In this document: in pieces, positions 35,475 to 43,981 of the stretch
Layout: every line of letters starts with the position of its first letter
Position numbering within the stretch: the first letter of the stretch is position 1
Assembly (NCBI GenBank): GCA_944320775.1
Contig: CALUIV010000009.1
Location: forward strand, 21,633 to 85,632
Origin: an uncultured Paraprevotella sp.
GTDB lineage: Bacteria > Bacteroidota > Bacteroidia > Bacteroidales > Bacteroidaceae
Length of the DNA stretch: 64,000 nucleotides
Reading direction: 5' to 3'
Made by a program: the position numbers and the translations under genes
The notes under the pieces: generated by a model
The model's input: only the letters and a program-made list of their open reading frames with translations
Databases searched by the model: none
What the model was told of the DNA's origin: nothing

Positions 35475-37166
35475 TTAGATTCTGATTTTCCAGATACAGC
35501 CGCTTAAGGCAGGCACAGTAAGACAAACCGGTAATTCCGGTGAGATATCCAAATGTGTTTTTTTTCCGGTAATCAGTTCCGTTGCGGTAACCTGTTCTTT
35601 TTGGGGAATATTCAGGAAATCAAAGGCATGTTGTGGAATATGTATTTTGTTGGTTTGCTCCTGATCGCTGAAATTGGCAACGAGCAGAAGAAGTTCTTTT
35701 CCGGAACGGCGCAGGAATACATATTCATGGGTTTGATCGAAATCTTCGCTTTGCGGATTTACATACATCAAATCGTAGAAGGCACCTTCCCGCAGTGCTT
35801 TTTCACTGTTGCAAAGTTGGAGAATGCGAGCATAATATTTTTGCAGTTCTTTCTCATTTTCACTGAGTTGTTTGCCGTCGAAACGTCCTGAAGCACGCCA
35901 ACGTTTTATGCTGTCAATTGTCCAATAGTCGAAGATGGTGGTCCGTCCGTCAAGTCCGCTGAATCCTTCTTCGTTCATGCCACGTTCGCCAAGCTCCTGT
36001 CCGAAATAGATCATCATCGGATTACAACCCATGCAGGCACTGACTAACAACGGGGCGCGGCCTTTTCTTGCATCACCAGCAAAAAAGTCTGATGCAAGGC
36101 GCTGTTCGTCATGATTTTCCAGGAAATTGAGCATGTGAATTTTAATGTCGTCTACGGACTGCCAGCATCCTGTAATCGAACTGGCCGGAATACAACCGCA
36201 TACGATTGCTCTCAGATTGTCGTAAAGTCCCACTTTGTCATAAAGGAAATCGAACTGCCCTTGGTGAATATAGTTGCGATATTCAGCCGGATTATAGACC
36301 TCGGCTATGAAAATGATATCAGGGTGAGCTTCTTTCACTTGCGGTATAACCCATCCCCAAAAGGCTGCAGGAACCATTTCGGCCATATCGCACCGGAACC
36401 CGTCAACTCCTTTTCCAGCCCAGAAAAGCAGAATGTCGCGCATCTTGAACCAGGTGTCAGGTATGGGGTCAAAATGACATTGGTGACCGCCGCAATAGTC
36501 AATTCCATAGTTCAATTTGACTGTTTCGTACCAGTCGTTAATTCCAGGCCATGCGCTGAAATTGTCGTTACCTGTAGCTTTGGCCGGATATTCCCGGTAG
36601 GCAGATTGTCCTTCTTCCGGAGCATTGAAATTCAGATGCAGTTCTTCGTTAGGAATATAATAGAAATTATTTTGTGGATTGAAGGCATGGTCTTTATTGT
36701 CATTTTCACCTAAATCTTTAATGCCTTCAGGTTTGCAATCGGAATGATATTGACGCGCTACATGGTTGGGAACAAAGTCGATGATCATCTTCAGACCTGC
36801 TTTGTGTGTTCTTACCACCAGATTTTCAAATTCTTTCATGCGTTGATCCACCTTGGTTGCCAAATCCGGATCAATATCGTAGTAGTCTTTGATTGCATAT
36901 GGCGACCCCGCCTTGCCTTTAACGACTTGAGGATGATCGGCAGCAATGCCAAATTCCGTATAATCTGTCTGTGTAGCATGTTCGATGATTCCGGTATACC
37001 AGATGTGTGTTGCTCCTAACTGTTTGATTTCTTCGAGTGCTTTGGCTGTAAAATCAGCCATGCGGCCGCAACCATTCTGTTTTTTATCGCCATTTTTTAC
37101 CGGTTTGACTGCATTGCTGCCAAACAAACGGGTAAATACCTGATAGATGATGATTTTCTGATTCAT
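35475..37166 (-). CDS. Cytoplasmic alpha-amylase family protein (GH13)
   Basis: Glycoside hydrolase family 13 enzyme of 563 residues, hydrolysing or rearranging alpha-1,4-glucans. The four conserved regions are visible: 'MIIDFVPNHVARQ' (region I), 'GVDGFRCDMAEMVP' (region II, catalytic nucleophile Asp), 'FIAEVYNP' (region III, acid/base Glu) and 'LENHDEQRLAS' (region IV, transition-state Asp). There is no signal peptide, so it probably acts in the cytoplasm on glycogen or imported maltodextrins rather than in a Sus system. The C-terminal domain (about 470-563) is beta-rich. It is monocistronic on the minus strand, after a long inverted repeat that separates it from fabD. Confidence 0.92.
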   Translation of the reverse strand: MNQKIIIYQVFTRLFGSNAVKPVKNGDKKQNGCGRMADFTAKALEEIKQLGATHIWYTGIIEHATQTDYTEFGIAADHPQVVKGKAGSPYAIKDYYDIDPDLATKVDQRMKEFENLVVRTHKAGLKMIIDFVPNHVARQYHSDCKPEGIKDLGENDNKDHAFNPQNNFYYIPNEELHLNFNAPEEGQSAYREYPAKATGNDNFSAWPGINDWYETVKLNYGIDYCGGHQCHFDPIPDTWFKMRDILLFWAGKGVDGFRCDMAEMVPAAFWGWVIPQVKEAHPDIIFIAEVYNPAEYRNYIHQGQFDFLYDKVGLYDNLRAIVCGCIPASSITGCWQSVDDIKIHMLNFLENHDEQRLASDFFAGDARKGRAPLLVSACMGCNPMMIYFGQELGERGMNEEGFSGLDGRTTIFDYWTIDSIKRWRASGRFDGKQLSENEKELQKYYARILQLCNSEKALREGAFYDLMYVNPQSEDFDQTHEYVFLRRSGKELLLLVANFSDQEQTNKIHIPQHAFDFLNIPQKEQVTATELITGKKTHLDISPELPVCLTVPALSGCIWKIRI

Positions 37167-37190
37167 AGTATTTGTGCTTGTTTTAAAATA

Positions 37191-37271
37191 AAAACATTCT
37201 GAACAACAGGCTGCATTAGTATGGAAAAACAGAATGCCATGCCGGATGTTCAGAATGTTTTCAGAAAAAGA
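37191..37271 (-). terminator. Long inverted repeat after fabD, probably a branched terminator
   Basis: Perfect 15-bp arms AAAACATTCTGAACA (37191-37205) and TGTTCAGAATGTTTT (37257-37271) enclose 51 bases that themselves contain a smaller GCATT/AATGC pair. On the minus strand the stem ends in TTTT. Confidence 0.6.
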
Positions 37272-37301
37272 GTTTCCTTTTCTATTTGCGTATTTATGGT
37301 A

Positions 37302-38198
37302 TTAGGCGATACCGCATACGCTTACTTCGGCATTGCCTTTAGCAATTTTTCCAATCATACCCTGAAGAGCCTTTCCAGGACCGCATTCGGTAAACTCGGT
37401 CGCACCGGCTGCAATCATGTTCTGTACTTCCTGGGTCCAGCGTACTGATGCTGTCAACTGTGCGATCAGATTTGCTTTAATTTCTTCCGGATTGGTATGT
37501 GCCTGAGCATCTACATTCTGATAGATCGGACATTTTGGTGTGTTGAAGGTTGTAGCCTCGATTGCTGCCTGAAGTTCGTCTTTTGCGGGTTGCATCAAAG
37601 GAGAGTGGAATGCACCGCCTACAGGGAGAACCAAAGCACGTTTGGCACCAGCTGCCTTAAGTTTTTCGCATGCTGCATTGACTGCTTCGATATTACCACT
37701 GATTACCAACTGACCAGGACAGTTATAATTAGCAGGAACTACAATATTTTCTTCTGAGCTTACTTCGGCACAAACTTTTTCGATGGTTTCATCGTCGAGA
37801 CCAACGATTGCTGCCATTGTAGATGGAGCTGCTTCACAAGCTTTCTGCATTGCCATGGCACGTGCATAAACCAATTTCAGGCCATCTTCAAAATTCAAGG
37901 CACCAGCGGCAACCAAAGCAGAGAATTCACCTAATGAGTGTCCGGCTACCATGTCCGGCTGGAATTCATCTCCCAGGCTCATGGCCTTGATTACTGAATG
38001 CAGGAATACGGCAGGCTGAGTGACTTTAGTTTGTTTCAATTCCTCGTCAGTACCACTGAACATGATATCTGTGATACGATAACCAAGGATTTCATTGGCT
38101 TTTTCAAAAAGTTCTTTTGCCAGTGGGTTGTTTTCGTAGAGATCTTTTCCCATACCTACGAATTGGGCTCCCTGTCCGGGAAATACAAATGCTTTCAT
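37302..38198 (-). CDS. fabD: Malonyl-CoA:ACP transacylase FabD
   Basis: FabD, 298 residues, transfers malonyl groups from CoA to acyl carrier protein to start fatty-acid elongation. N-terminal 'VFPGQGAQFVGMGKDLY', catalytic Ser in 'AGHSLGEFSALVAAG', conserved 'ANYNCPGQLVISG' and catalytic His in 'LPVGGAFHSPLMQPA' are all present. Full length and cytoplasmic. It sits alone between thiD (89 bases upstream on the minus strand) and the amylase gene, not in a fab cluster; fabI is 10 kb away. It could be co-transcribed with thiD. Confidence 0.96.
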   Translation of the reverse strand: MKAFVFPGQGAQFVGMGKDLYENNPLAKELFEKANEILGYRITDIMFSGTDEELKQTKVTQPAVFLHSVIKAMSLGDEFQPDMVAGHSLGEFSALVAAGALNFEDGLKLVYARAMAMQKACEAAPSTMAAIVGLDDETIEKVCAEVSSEENIVVPANYNCPGQLVISGNIEAVNAACEKLKAAGAKRALVLPVGGAFHSPLMQPAKDELQAAIEATTFNTPKCPIYQNVDAQAHTNPEEIKANLIAQLTASVRWTQEVQNMIAAGATEFTECGPGKALQGMIGKIAKGNAEVSVCGIA

Positions 38199-38287
38199 TG
38201 TTTTTATCTTTTGATTATTTTAGTTTGTATCTATTATGTTCTTTCTGCTATTGCAGGGAACGTATTATTTTTTGCGAATATACGAAT

Positions 38288-39115
38288 TTATTGCCGGATA
38301 ATGGCTTTCTTTGGGTTAAAAAAATGATTGAGCGGCCCATGTCCGCTACCTATATGGATTGCTGTAGCGGATAGCAAGGCGTTGTTCAGGTATTTTTTGG
38401 CTTCGCCAACTGCTTCTGGAAGCGGATACCCTTGTGCGAGAAAAGCCGTTATAGCCGATGAAAGGGTACAACCGGTACCATGTGTATTCCGAGTTTCTAT
38501 CTTTGGGCTCGAATAATGATAGGGAGTTTCCGGAGTCTGAATCGTGTACAGAAGGTCTGTTGATTCCGGTCCGTTTCTATGGCCGCCTTTAATGAGTACA
38601 GCTTGGGTTCCCTGTAGGAAGAATTGTTTAGCTGCTTGTTGGAGCTGTGTTTCGTCTGTGTCCGTGATTCCAGTTAATTTGCTTGTTTCCGGAAGATTGG
38701 GTGTGATTAACGTACAAAGAGGGAACAACATGTCTTGCATACATGCAATCGTATCGGGAGTGACGAGGGGGTGTCCGTTCGATGAACAGATAATGGGGTC
38801 AAGTACAAACTGTGCTGTTTCTTTATAGTCTGCAATTTCTTCACTTACAGCGCGAGCAATTTCATAATTGCCTAACATTCCGATTTTAATGGCCGTTGGT
38901 TTCAGATCGCTCAATACGGCCCGGATCTGCTGGCGGACTATTTCTGCCGGTAATGGATAAACAGACTGTACGCCACATGTATTCTGTACGGTAACTGCTG
39001 TAATGACAGAAGCAGCATAACAACCGAGTGCGCTTAGAGTTTTGATGTCGGCCTGAATTCCGGCTCCGCCACTACAGTCGGAACCGGCAATAGTCAGTGT
39101 AGTAAGGTAGTGCAT
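38288..39115 (-). CDS. thiD: Hydroxymethylpyrimidine/phosphomethylpyrimidine kinase ThiD
   Basis: ThiD, 275 residues from the chosen start, phosphorylates HMP and HMP-phosphate to HMP pyrophosphate for thiamine synthesis and salvage. Ribokinase-fold signatures: 'TIAGSDCSGGAGIQADIKT' at the N-terminus, 'DPIICSSNGH', 'LITPNLPE', and the anion-hole motif 'GTGCTLSSAITA' near the C-terminus. I place the start at ATG 39113-39115 (MHYLTTLTIAGSD); the longer frame to 39169 adds 18 residues with no family similarity and would overlap the preceding gene. No TPP riboswitch-like sequence is visible upstream. It follows the Gfo/Idh gene at 37 bases. Confidence 0.93.
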   Translation of the reverse strand: MHYLTTLTIAGSDCSGGAGIQADIKTLSALGCYAASVITAVTVQNTCGVQSVYPLPAEIVRQQIRAVLSDLKPTAIKIGMLGNYEIARAVSEEIADYKETAQFVLDPIICSSNGHPLVTPDTIACMQDMLFPLCTLITPNLPETSKLTGITDTDETQLQQAAKQFFLQGTQAVLIKGGHRNGPESTDLLYTIQTPETPYHYSSPKIETRNTHGTGCTLSSAITAFLAQGYPLPEAVGEAKKYLNNALLSATAIHIGSGHGPLNHFFNPKKAIIRQ

Positions 39116-39152
39116 GATTTTCGTGTATAAGCGTGAAGCAATACGGATCCTA

Positions 39153-40361
39153 TCAGTACGCAAAGTCAAATCCTTTAATCAGATTCCAGCGTCCACGGGT
39201 GAAATCAGGTATGGATACGGGTTGGCTGCCACGGTCAACAGAAATACTGCTTAATTCGGTAATACAAGACCATTCGGCTGAATCATAGACATCGATGTCT
39301 AAGGGGAGTCCGTTTCGGAGACAGTAAATCAGGCGTCGGTCCATAATATAGTTCATTTCGTTCGGGACATTCCTTTGTCGTCCTTCAGCACCGATTGTTG
39401 CAGTAAGCCGATGCTCATATTGTTTCATCAAGGATTCTGTCGCTTCACCTTCCAAAGCATCATGACCATCGAGCATGATGCAGCGAATCGGGTATTTTTG
39501 CGTAAATCCTTTTGTACCACAAGTTGTCTGCATACGGCTGTATGGACGTGGGGTACTGACATCGTATTGGATAAGAATGGATATCCCGCGTACCGTCCGG
39601 ATCAGTGTGTTATTGATATTCAGATGAGCGTCATCCGAAGTATGAGCATTTCCAGGCATGGCAACAAGATAATCCAAGCGGTCGCCTCGATGGATATTGA
39701 GTAACTGACAGATCGGCCCTAACCCATGGGTAGGATAGGGGTTACCTGAAAAATGCATACTGTATTTAGCCATCCAGTTGTTATAGTAGCCTCCGTGTTT
39801 TGTATCGGCAGCATAGCGTTCTCTCAAATCGTGTATATAGGCTCCTTCGCAATGGTTGATTTCACCCAATGCACCAGTACGGGCCATTTGGAGTGTGGTT
39901 AGTGTAAAGGGGTCGTAACAGCAATTTTCAAGCATAAAACAGTGTCGTCGTGTTTGTTCTGCTGTATTGACAACAGCCCAGCATTCTTCGACCGACATGG
40001 CCAGTGGCACTTCAACTGCAACATGCTTTCCCCATTCCATGGCATGAATGGCAATTGACGGATGACTGTTCCAGTCCGTACAAATATAAACGAGATCAAT
40101 TTCTTTCCATTCACAAAGAGCTTTCCAACTGTCTGTGCCATTGAATTCACGGGCTTTTGGTTTCCCGTGTCGATTGAGCATGTCTTGCGCTTTTCTCAGA
40201 TTGTCTTCGCTGAGATCGCAAAGTGCTTTTATTTCGATATCGTCAAGAATCATATATCGTTCAAGCGTATCCATGCCGCGATTCCCTAAGCCGATAAAAC
40301 CAATGCGAACTACTGGGAGAGGAGCGCATCGAAGTTGTAGAACGTGGTTGTTCGTTTCCAT
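39153..40361 (-). CDS. Gfo/Idh/MocA family oxidoreductase, GH109-like
   Basis: NAD(P)-dependent sugar oxidoreductase fold, about 402 residues. The nucleotide-binding glycine motif is '[10 protein letters not shown]'. The segment '[16 protein letters not shown]', followed by '[10 protein letters not shown]' and '[22 protein letters not shown]', closely resembles GH109 enzymes, which use tightly bound NAD to cleave N-acetylgalactosaminides through a 3-keto intermediate. It lacks the Tat or Sec signal of typical secreted GH109 proteins and so appears cytoplasmic. I place the start at 40361 (METNNHV), because a -7 box overlaps the alternative ATG at 40391. The actual substrate (hexosaminide or free sugar) is unknown. 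Confidence 0.85.
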   Translation of the reverse strand: METNNHVLQLRCAPLPVVRIGFIGLGNRGMDTLERYMILDDIEIKALCDLSEDNLRKAQDMLNRHGKPKAREFNGTDSWKALCEWKEIDLVYICTDWNSHPSIAIHAMEWGKHVAVEVPLAMSVEECWAVVNTAEQTRRHCFMLENCCYDPFTLTTLQMARTGALGEINHCEGAYIHDLRERYAADTKHGGYYNNWMAKYSMHFSGNPYPTHGLGPICQLLNIHRGDRLDYLVAMPGNAHTSDDAHLNINNTLIRTVRGISILIQYDVSTPRPYSRMQTTCGTKGFTQKYPIRCIMLDGHDALEGEATESLMKQYEHRLTATIGAEGRQRNVPNEMNYIMDRRLIYCLRNGLPLDIDVYDSAEWSCITELSSISVDRGSQPVSIPDFTRGRWNLIKGFDFAY

Positions 40362-40388
40362 ATGTATCGGGTTTCTGTATTCGTCTGC

Positions 40389-40396
40389 CAAAGTTA
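40389..40396 (-). promoter_or_regulatory. Promoter -7 box for the Gfo/Idh-thiD-fabD group
   Basis: The minus strand reads TAACTTTG (TAnnTTTG match), 28 bases upstream of ATG 40361. It overlaps the alternative ATG at 40391, which therefore cannot be used from this promoter. Confidence 0.55.
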
Positions 40397-40470
40397 ACTA
40401 TTTTTGCCGACTTAGGGAATATTACGGACTATTTTACTGGTATTTCTTTTGCGATAAATGAAATCAAACT

Positions 40471-41619
40471 TTAAATATTATATTCTTTCTGATAACATTT
40501 ATAAAAAATCAAAAACAGGATAAAGCCACACAAGGCAAATGGCACTCCGCTCAATGCAGGAAGCGTATAACTATGTGTTACAGCTATTCCTCCTACATAA
40601 GCACCAATAGCGTTACCCAAATTAAATGCCATTTGAACGCATGCTCCACCCAGCAGTTCTCCACCAGGAGCTACCCTGATAATGAGCAGTTGTTCGGGGC
40701 TTGATACTGCAAAAAGTCCGGCAGTACAGAGCGTCATCAGGATTGCTGACAACCAAGGATTGTCGGATAGGAAATAAATGCCTAACAAGATAATGCAAAG
40801 AGCTCCTTGTACTAAAGTACCAACTCGGCCAGGTGTGTAGCGGTCGGACATACGGCCACTGATCAGATTGCCTGCGACCATACCGAAGCCGGCCAGCATC
40901 ATTAATGCTGTAATGCTTTCATCGCTGAATTTGGATACGTTTGTCAGGAGTGGATTAATATAACTGTACCAGCAGAATACACCTCCATTGCCCAGTGCAG
41001 TTGCTCCCAGGAGGAGCCAAGGAGCAGGGTGGCGAAGAAATCGGAATTGTCCTTTGAAGCCTGTATCTTCTAATCCTTCAACATTGGGTACCCAGCGCCA
41101 AATATAATATAGAACAATAACACCCCACATGGCGACCAGTAGGAAAGTGGTTCGCCAGGACAGACTTTGACTCAGGGATGTTCCGAGAGGAACACCAAAA
41201 AGATTGGCAACTGTCATTCCGGCAACCATAATGGATACGGCCTCTGAACTTTTCCCTTTGGCTGCTAGTTTAGAAGCTACTATGGAAGCAACGCCAAAAT
41301 ATGCTCCGTGGGGCAGGCCGGAGATGAAACGTCCCAACATCAGAATCCAATAGTTGGGGGCTACCGTGGCACATAAATTTCCTACGATAATTAATGCAAC
41401 GAGAGACAAAAGGATTTTTTTTAAGGCTATTTTTCTGGCCAACACCAAAACGGGAGCCCCGCAACAGACTCCCAAAGCGTATGCAGAAATAAAATGACCG
41501 GCCTGAGGTATTGTAATACCCAGGTCGGTGGCAACATACGGTAGAATTCCCATCATTGTAAATTCGGCTATACCTAGAGCAAGGGTGCCGAATGCTAATG
41601 CGATCAGACTCTTTTTCAT
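40471..41619 (-). CDS. MFS transporter (AraJ/sugar-efflux-like)
   Basis: Major facilitator superfamily transporter of 382 residues with about 12 hydrophobic helices. The N-terminal half begins 'LALGIAEFTMMGILPYVATDLGI', typical of the AraJ/YdhP drug:H+ antiporter-1 group, and the loop 2-3 motif is 'VLARKIALKKILL' (relaxed GxxxDRxGRR). It exports small sugars, drugs or metabolites; the substrate is not visible. It has its own promoter region with a 5' leader hairpin and lies 79 bases before the Gfo/Idh gene on the same strand, so polycistronic reading is possible. Confidence 0.9.
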   Translation of the reverse strand: MKKSLIALAFGTLALGIAEFTMMGILPYVATDLGITIPQAGHFISAYALGVCCGAPVLVLARKIALKKILLSLVALIIVGNLCATVAPNYWILMLGRFISGLPHGAYFGVASIVASKLAAKGKSSEAVSIMVAGMTVANLFGVPLGTSLSQSLSWRTTFLLVAMWGVIVLYYIWRWVPNVEGLEDTGFKGQFRFLRHPAPWLLLGATALGNGGVFCWYSYINPLLTNVSKFSDESITALMMLAGFGMVAGNLISGRMSDRYTPGRVGTLVQGALCIILLGIYFLSDNPWLSAILMTLCTAGLFAVSSPEQLLIIRVAPGGELLGGACVQMAFNLGNAIGAYVGGIAVTHSYTLPALSGVPFALCGFILFLIFYKCYQKEYNI

Positions 41620-41665
41620 AACTTAAGTAAAAATCTAAATTTTTTGTTTTGTCGTTTTGTGTCTT

Positions 41666-41698
41666 ATCGGATAAACCGATTTTCGGGCTGCAAAAGTA
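41666..41698 (-). promoter_or_regulatory. Promoter -7 box and leader hairpin of the MFS gene
   Basis: The minus strand reads TACTTTTG (complement of 41691-41698). The predicted leader starts with a 5-bp hairpin, ATCGG-N5-CCGAT (41666-41680), about 45 bases before the ATG. It could affect mRNA stability or translation. Confidence 0.45.
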
Positions 41699-41734
41699 CA
41701 AAAAAGTTAGATAAGCGAGTTGGGATCTGGAGAA

Positions 41735-42316
41735 TTAGTTTTCAGTTTCTTCGTTGATTTGTCTGATTAGTTTTGCCGGAACACCGCCTACAATCGTATT
41801 TGGTTGGATATCATGAGTGACAACAGCTCCTGCTGCAATAATGGCATTATCGCCGATTGTTACTCCTGGACAAATGGTGGCATTTGATCCGATCCATACA
41901 TTTTTACCAACAACAATGGGGGATGGATATGTATGTTGGCGGTCGGTAGGTTGGATACCATGATTTAATGTTGCAAACACTACATTATGGCCAATTTGAC
42001 AGCCGTCACCAATGGTAATACCTCCGTGATCCTGGAAATGGCAACAGGCGTTAATGAAGACATGTTCTCCGAGATGAATGTTTTTGCCGAAATCAGTATA
42101 GAATGGAGGAAAGATATGTAATGAGTTGGGTACAGTGGTCGGTCCAAACAATTCTTGTAACAAGGTTTTTATTTCAGTTTGAGTGTGATAACTTCCATTC
42201 AAACGAAATGTGATTCTTCTTGCTTCTTCGCTCATTTCGTTCATGAACGTGTGTATCTGTTCGCTGCTTAATGCTTGTCGGGTACGGACATAGTCCAAAA
42301 ACTCTTGTAATGTCAT
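41735..42316 (-). CDS. Sugar O-acetyltransferase (LacA/Maa hexapeptide family)
   Basis: Left-handed beta-helix acetyltransferase of 193 residues, transferring acetyl from acetyl-CoA to a sugar hydroxyl. It has an N-terminal helical cap like maltose/galactoside acetyltransferases ('ITFRLNGSY' region), followed by hexapeptide repeats: 'NIHLGEHVFINACCHFQDHGGITIGDGCQIGHNVVFATLNHG' contains the catalytic His in the LNHG position, then 'VVGKNVWIGSNATICPGVTIGDNAIIAAGAVVTHD' and 'GVPAKLIRQI' at the end. Full length and cytoplasmic. It lies 134 bases downstream of tatC on the same strand, separated by a hairpin that also contains a -7-like box. Confidence 0.9.
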   Translation of the reverse strand: MTLQEFLDYVRTRQALSSEQIHTFMNEMSEEARRITFRLNGSYHTQTEIKTLLQELFGPTTVPNSLHIFPPFYTDFGKNIHLGEHVFINACCHFQDHGGITIGDGCQIGHNVVFATLNHGIQPTDRQHTYPSPIVVGKNVWIGSNATICPGVTIGDNAIIAAGAVVTHDIQPNTIVGGVPAKLIRQINEETEN

Positions 42317-42330
42317 GATAATAGTCTTTT

Positions 42331-42361
42331 AAAAAATCTGGTTACAAATGTAAGATTTTTC
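42331..42361 (-). terminator. Hairpin between tatC and the acetyltransferase gene (terminator or promoter)
   Basis: On the minus strand arms AAAAATCT and AGATTTTT enclose TTAC/GTAA, followed by T's, as in a terminator. The loop holds TACATTTG (complement of 42345-42352), a TAnnTTTG match that could be the acetyltransferase promoter. Both readings are possible. Confidence 0.4.
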
Positions 42362-42450
42362 TTCGTCAGTTATTGTAGACGAATTACGGAGAAAAATACC
42401 ATGATTACAGAATGATTCTGAGGGAAAATATTTTTGGGAGTGAATCATCT

Positions 42451-43248
42451 TTATTTCCGTACGACCCATATGCTGATTTCATATAGCAGGCAGATTGGTA
42501 GTGCGACAAGGCATAGCGTGAATACATCGGATGTTGGAGTGATTATGGCCGCCAGAATCAGGATGACTATAATGGCATGTTTCCGATAATGTTTCATGAA
42601 ATGGGCTGATAGGATACCGAGTCTTCCGAGAAGCCAGCAGAGGATGGGAAGTTCGAACATAAGTCCCATTAGAAAACTCATAACCAGCAAGGTATCCATA
42701 TAAGATTGCAGAGAAATCATGTTTTTGATTTCAGGACTGACCTGGTAGGTTCCTAAAAAACGGAATGTCAGGGGGAAAATTAGAAAATAGCATAACAATA
42801 CTCCTGACAGAAACAGCATGTATCCAATACTGACGGCATAAAACGAATATTTCCGTTCGTTTGCATACAGCGCCGGTGAGATGAAACTGAACAACTGATA
42901 AATGATATATGGGGATGCAAGTAGCAAACCAGTGTAAAGCGAAGCACTTACGTGCGTTTTGAACTGGTCGGCTAATCCGGTATTGATCAGGCTGATTGAA
43001 AAATGCTCTTGTCTTGGTAGAGACAATAAGTCTGCAACTTTGTCAAAAACATCGTAAATCAGAAAATTATCATTCTTTGGTGCCAATATAATGGAAAATA
43101 CTTCATCCTTGCAACAAAATGCCAGAATGCTAAAAAGAATAGTAACCAGACCAATACGGATCAATGTGTGTCGCAATACTTCCAGATGCTCCCAAAAGGT
43201 CATGGGAGAAAAACTTTCCGGATGTTGCGGTTCATGCTTTTCCCTCAT
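42451..43248 (-). CDS. tatC: Sec-independent protein translocase subunit TatC
   Basis: TatC, 265 residues, the receptor subunit of the twin-arginine translocase, which binds RR signal peptides and moves folded proteins across the inner membrane. The cytoplasmic N-terminus 'SPMTFWEHLEVLRHTLIR' matches the conserved HLxELRxRL signal-binding site. Six hydrophobic helices follow, and the first periplasmic loop and TM3 region includes 'SPYIIYQLFSFISPALYANERKY', the strongest TatC signature. It overlaps tatA by 17 bases. It is the last gene of the redox/Tat group, directly downstream of two predicted RR-signal proteins. No TatB gene is present, consistent with a minimal TatAC system. Confidence 0.96.
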   Translation of the reverse strand: MREKHEPQHPESFSPMTFWEHLEVLRHTLIRIGLVTILFSILAFCCKDEVFSIILAPKNDNFLIYDVFDKVADLLSLPRQEHFSISLINTGLADQFKTHVSASLYTGLLLASPYIIYQLFSFISPALYANERKYSFYAVSIGYMLFLSGVLLCYFLIFPLTFRFLGTYQVSPEIKNMISLQSYMDTLLVMSFLMGLMFELPILCWLLGRLGILSAHFMKHYRKHAIIVILILAAIITPTSDVFTLCLVALPICLLYEISIWVVRK

Positions 43249-43432
43249 TTTTTTCTTCTGTCTGCTGTTTTTCTTTTTTTTCTTCTTCAGAATCCAGACC
43301 GTTCATGCCGTCCTTGAAACTTCTGACTCCTTTTCCTAATCCTTTCATTAACTCAGGTATTTTTTTCCCTCCAAAAAACAACAGGACAATCAGGACAATA
43401 AAAATAATTTCTTGTGTACCTATGCCAAACAT
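43232..43432 (-). CDS. tatA: Twin-arginine translocase pore subunit TatA
   Basis: TatA, 66 residues: a short N-terminus with 'FGIGTQEIIFIVLIVLLFFGGKK' (one membrane helix), the FGGKKIPEL hinge, an amphipathic helix (KGLGKGVRSFKDGM) and a charged Glu/Lys tail. It oligomerises to form the translocation site for folded cargo. In minimal systems it also takes the TatB role. It begins 3 bases after the ECF S-component gene and overlaps tatC by 17 bases, showing tight translational coupling in the operon. Confidence 0.96.
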   Translation of the reverse strand: MFGIGTQEIIFIVLIVLLFFGGKKIPELMKGLGKGVRSFKDGMNGLDSEEEKKEKQQTEEKNEGKA

Positions 43433-43435
43433 AAA

Positions 43436-43945
43436 CTATTTACGTATTAAATATTTTATAAAAAAATATCCTCCAAATATTTGCAACAACATACCGGGAA
43501 TTCCGATACGGAAATCCTGTATAGCCAGATAGAAATCTCTGTTAATCAGCCATTCTCCAAGAGTTCCCAAAATCTGATAACTTAAAACCACACCTAAAAG
43601 AATCAGCAAGGTTATCTTATGGAAATGTTGGGCTGCTAATCCTGCAATGCAAGCCAGCAGTCCGGATTTTAGTAAAATGGCCGGAAGAACGGCAACCGCT
43701 GGCATACCGAAAAGCCAGGAATTGATCAGAGGTGAGGCGATTGCTGTCAGAAGACCTACTCGCCACCCATACTTATAAGCTCCGATCAGGGTGAAAAAAT
43801 ATATGGGTAACCAAGTGATACCACCTTGAGGTATAAGATGAAACAGTTGAGGCAAAATAATGTTTCCTGCAATGAACAGGATGGTTGCTGCGTAGGTTTT
43901 GATACTACGGTATGGCAAAGAATAAAGTTTTACTGTTGTTTCCAT
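43436..43945 (-). CDS. Orphan ECF-type transporter S component (putative)
   Basis: Integral membrane protein of 169 residues with about five or six hydrophobic helices, e.g. 'TYAATILFIAGNIILPQLFHLIPQGG', 'WLPIYFFTLIGAYKYG', 'LLTAIASPLINSWLFGMPAVAVLPAILLKSGLLACIAG'. The compact length, the pattern of an uptake-type membrane vestibule and the 'LLTAIASPLINSWLFGMP' segment fit substrate-binding S components of energy-coupling factor vitamin transporters. No EcfA or EcfT gene is adjacent, so it would use a shared module elsewhere. Its place inside the redox operon (3 bases from tatA, 36 from the DUF1893 gene) suggests it imports a cofactor or substrate for that system. The ligand is unknown. Confidence 0.7.
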   Translation of the reverse strand: METTVKLYSLPYRSIKTYAATILFIAGNIILPQLFHLIPQGGITWLPIYFFTLIGAYKYGWRVGLLTAIASPLINSWLFGMPAVAVLPAILLKSGLLACIAGLAAQHFHKITLLILLGVVLSYQILGTLGEWLINRDFYLAIQDFRIGIPGMLLQIFGGYFFIKYLIRK

Positions 43946-43981
43946 TTTAACAATAAGTTATTTTTGATTAGGCGGATCTTT

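Noticed and set aside
36111-36713. 200-codon plus-strand frame inside the amylase gene
   Set aside because: Antisense shadow of a GH13 gene with all four conserved regions; no motif of its own.
39116-39169. Longer N-terminus of ThiD
   Set aside because: The extra 18 residues precede the conserved start of the family and would overlap the 3' end of the Gfo/Idh gene.
38199-39300. TPP riboswitch controlling thiD
   Set aside because: No CTGAGA-type conserved core was seen upstream of thiD or its neighbour gene.
42412-42448. ATGATTC/GAATCAT inverted repeat just after tatC as a terminator
   Set aside because: Only 7-bp arms with a 23-base loop and no T-run on the minus strand.
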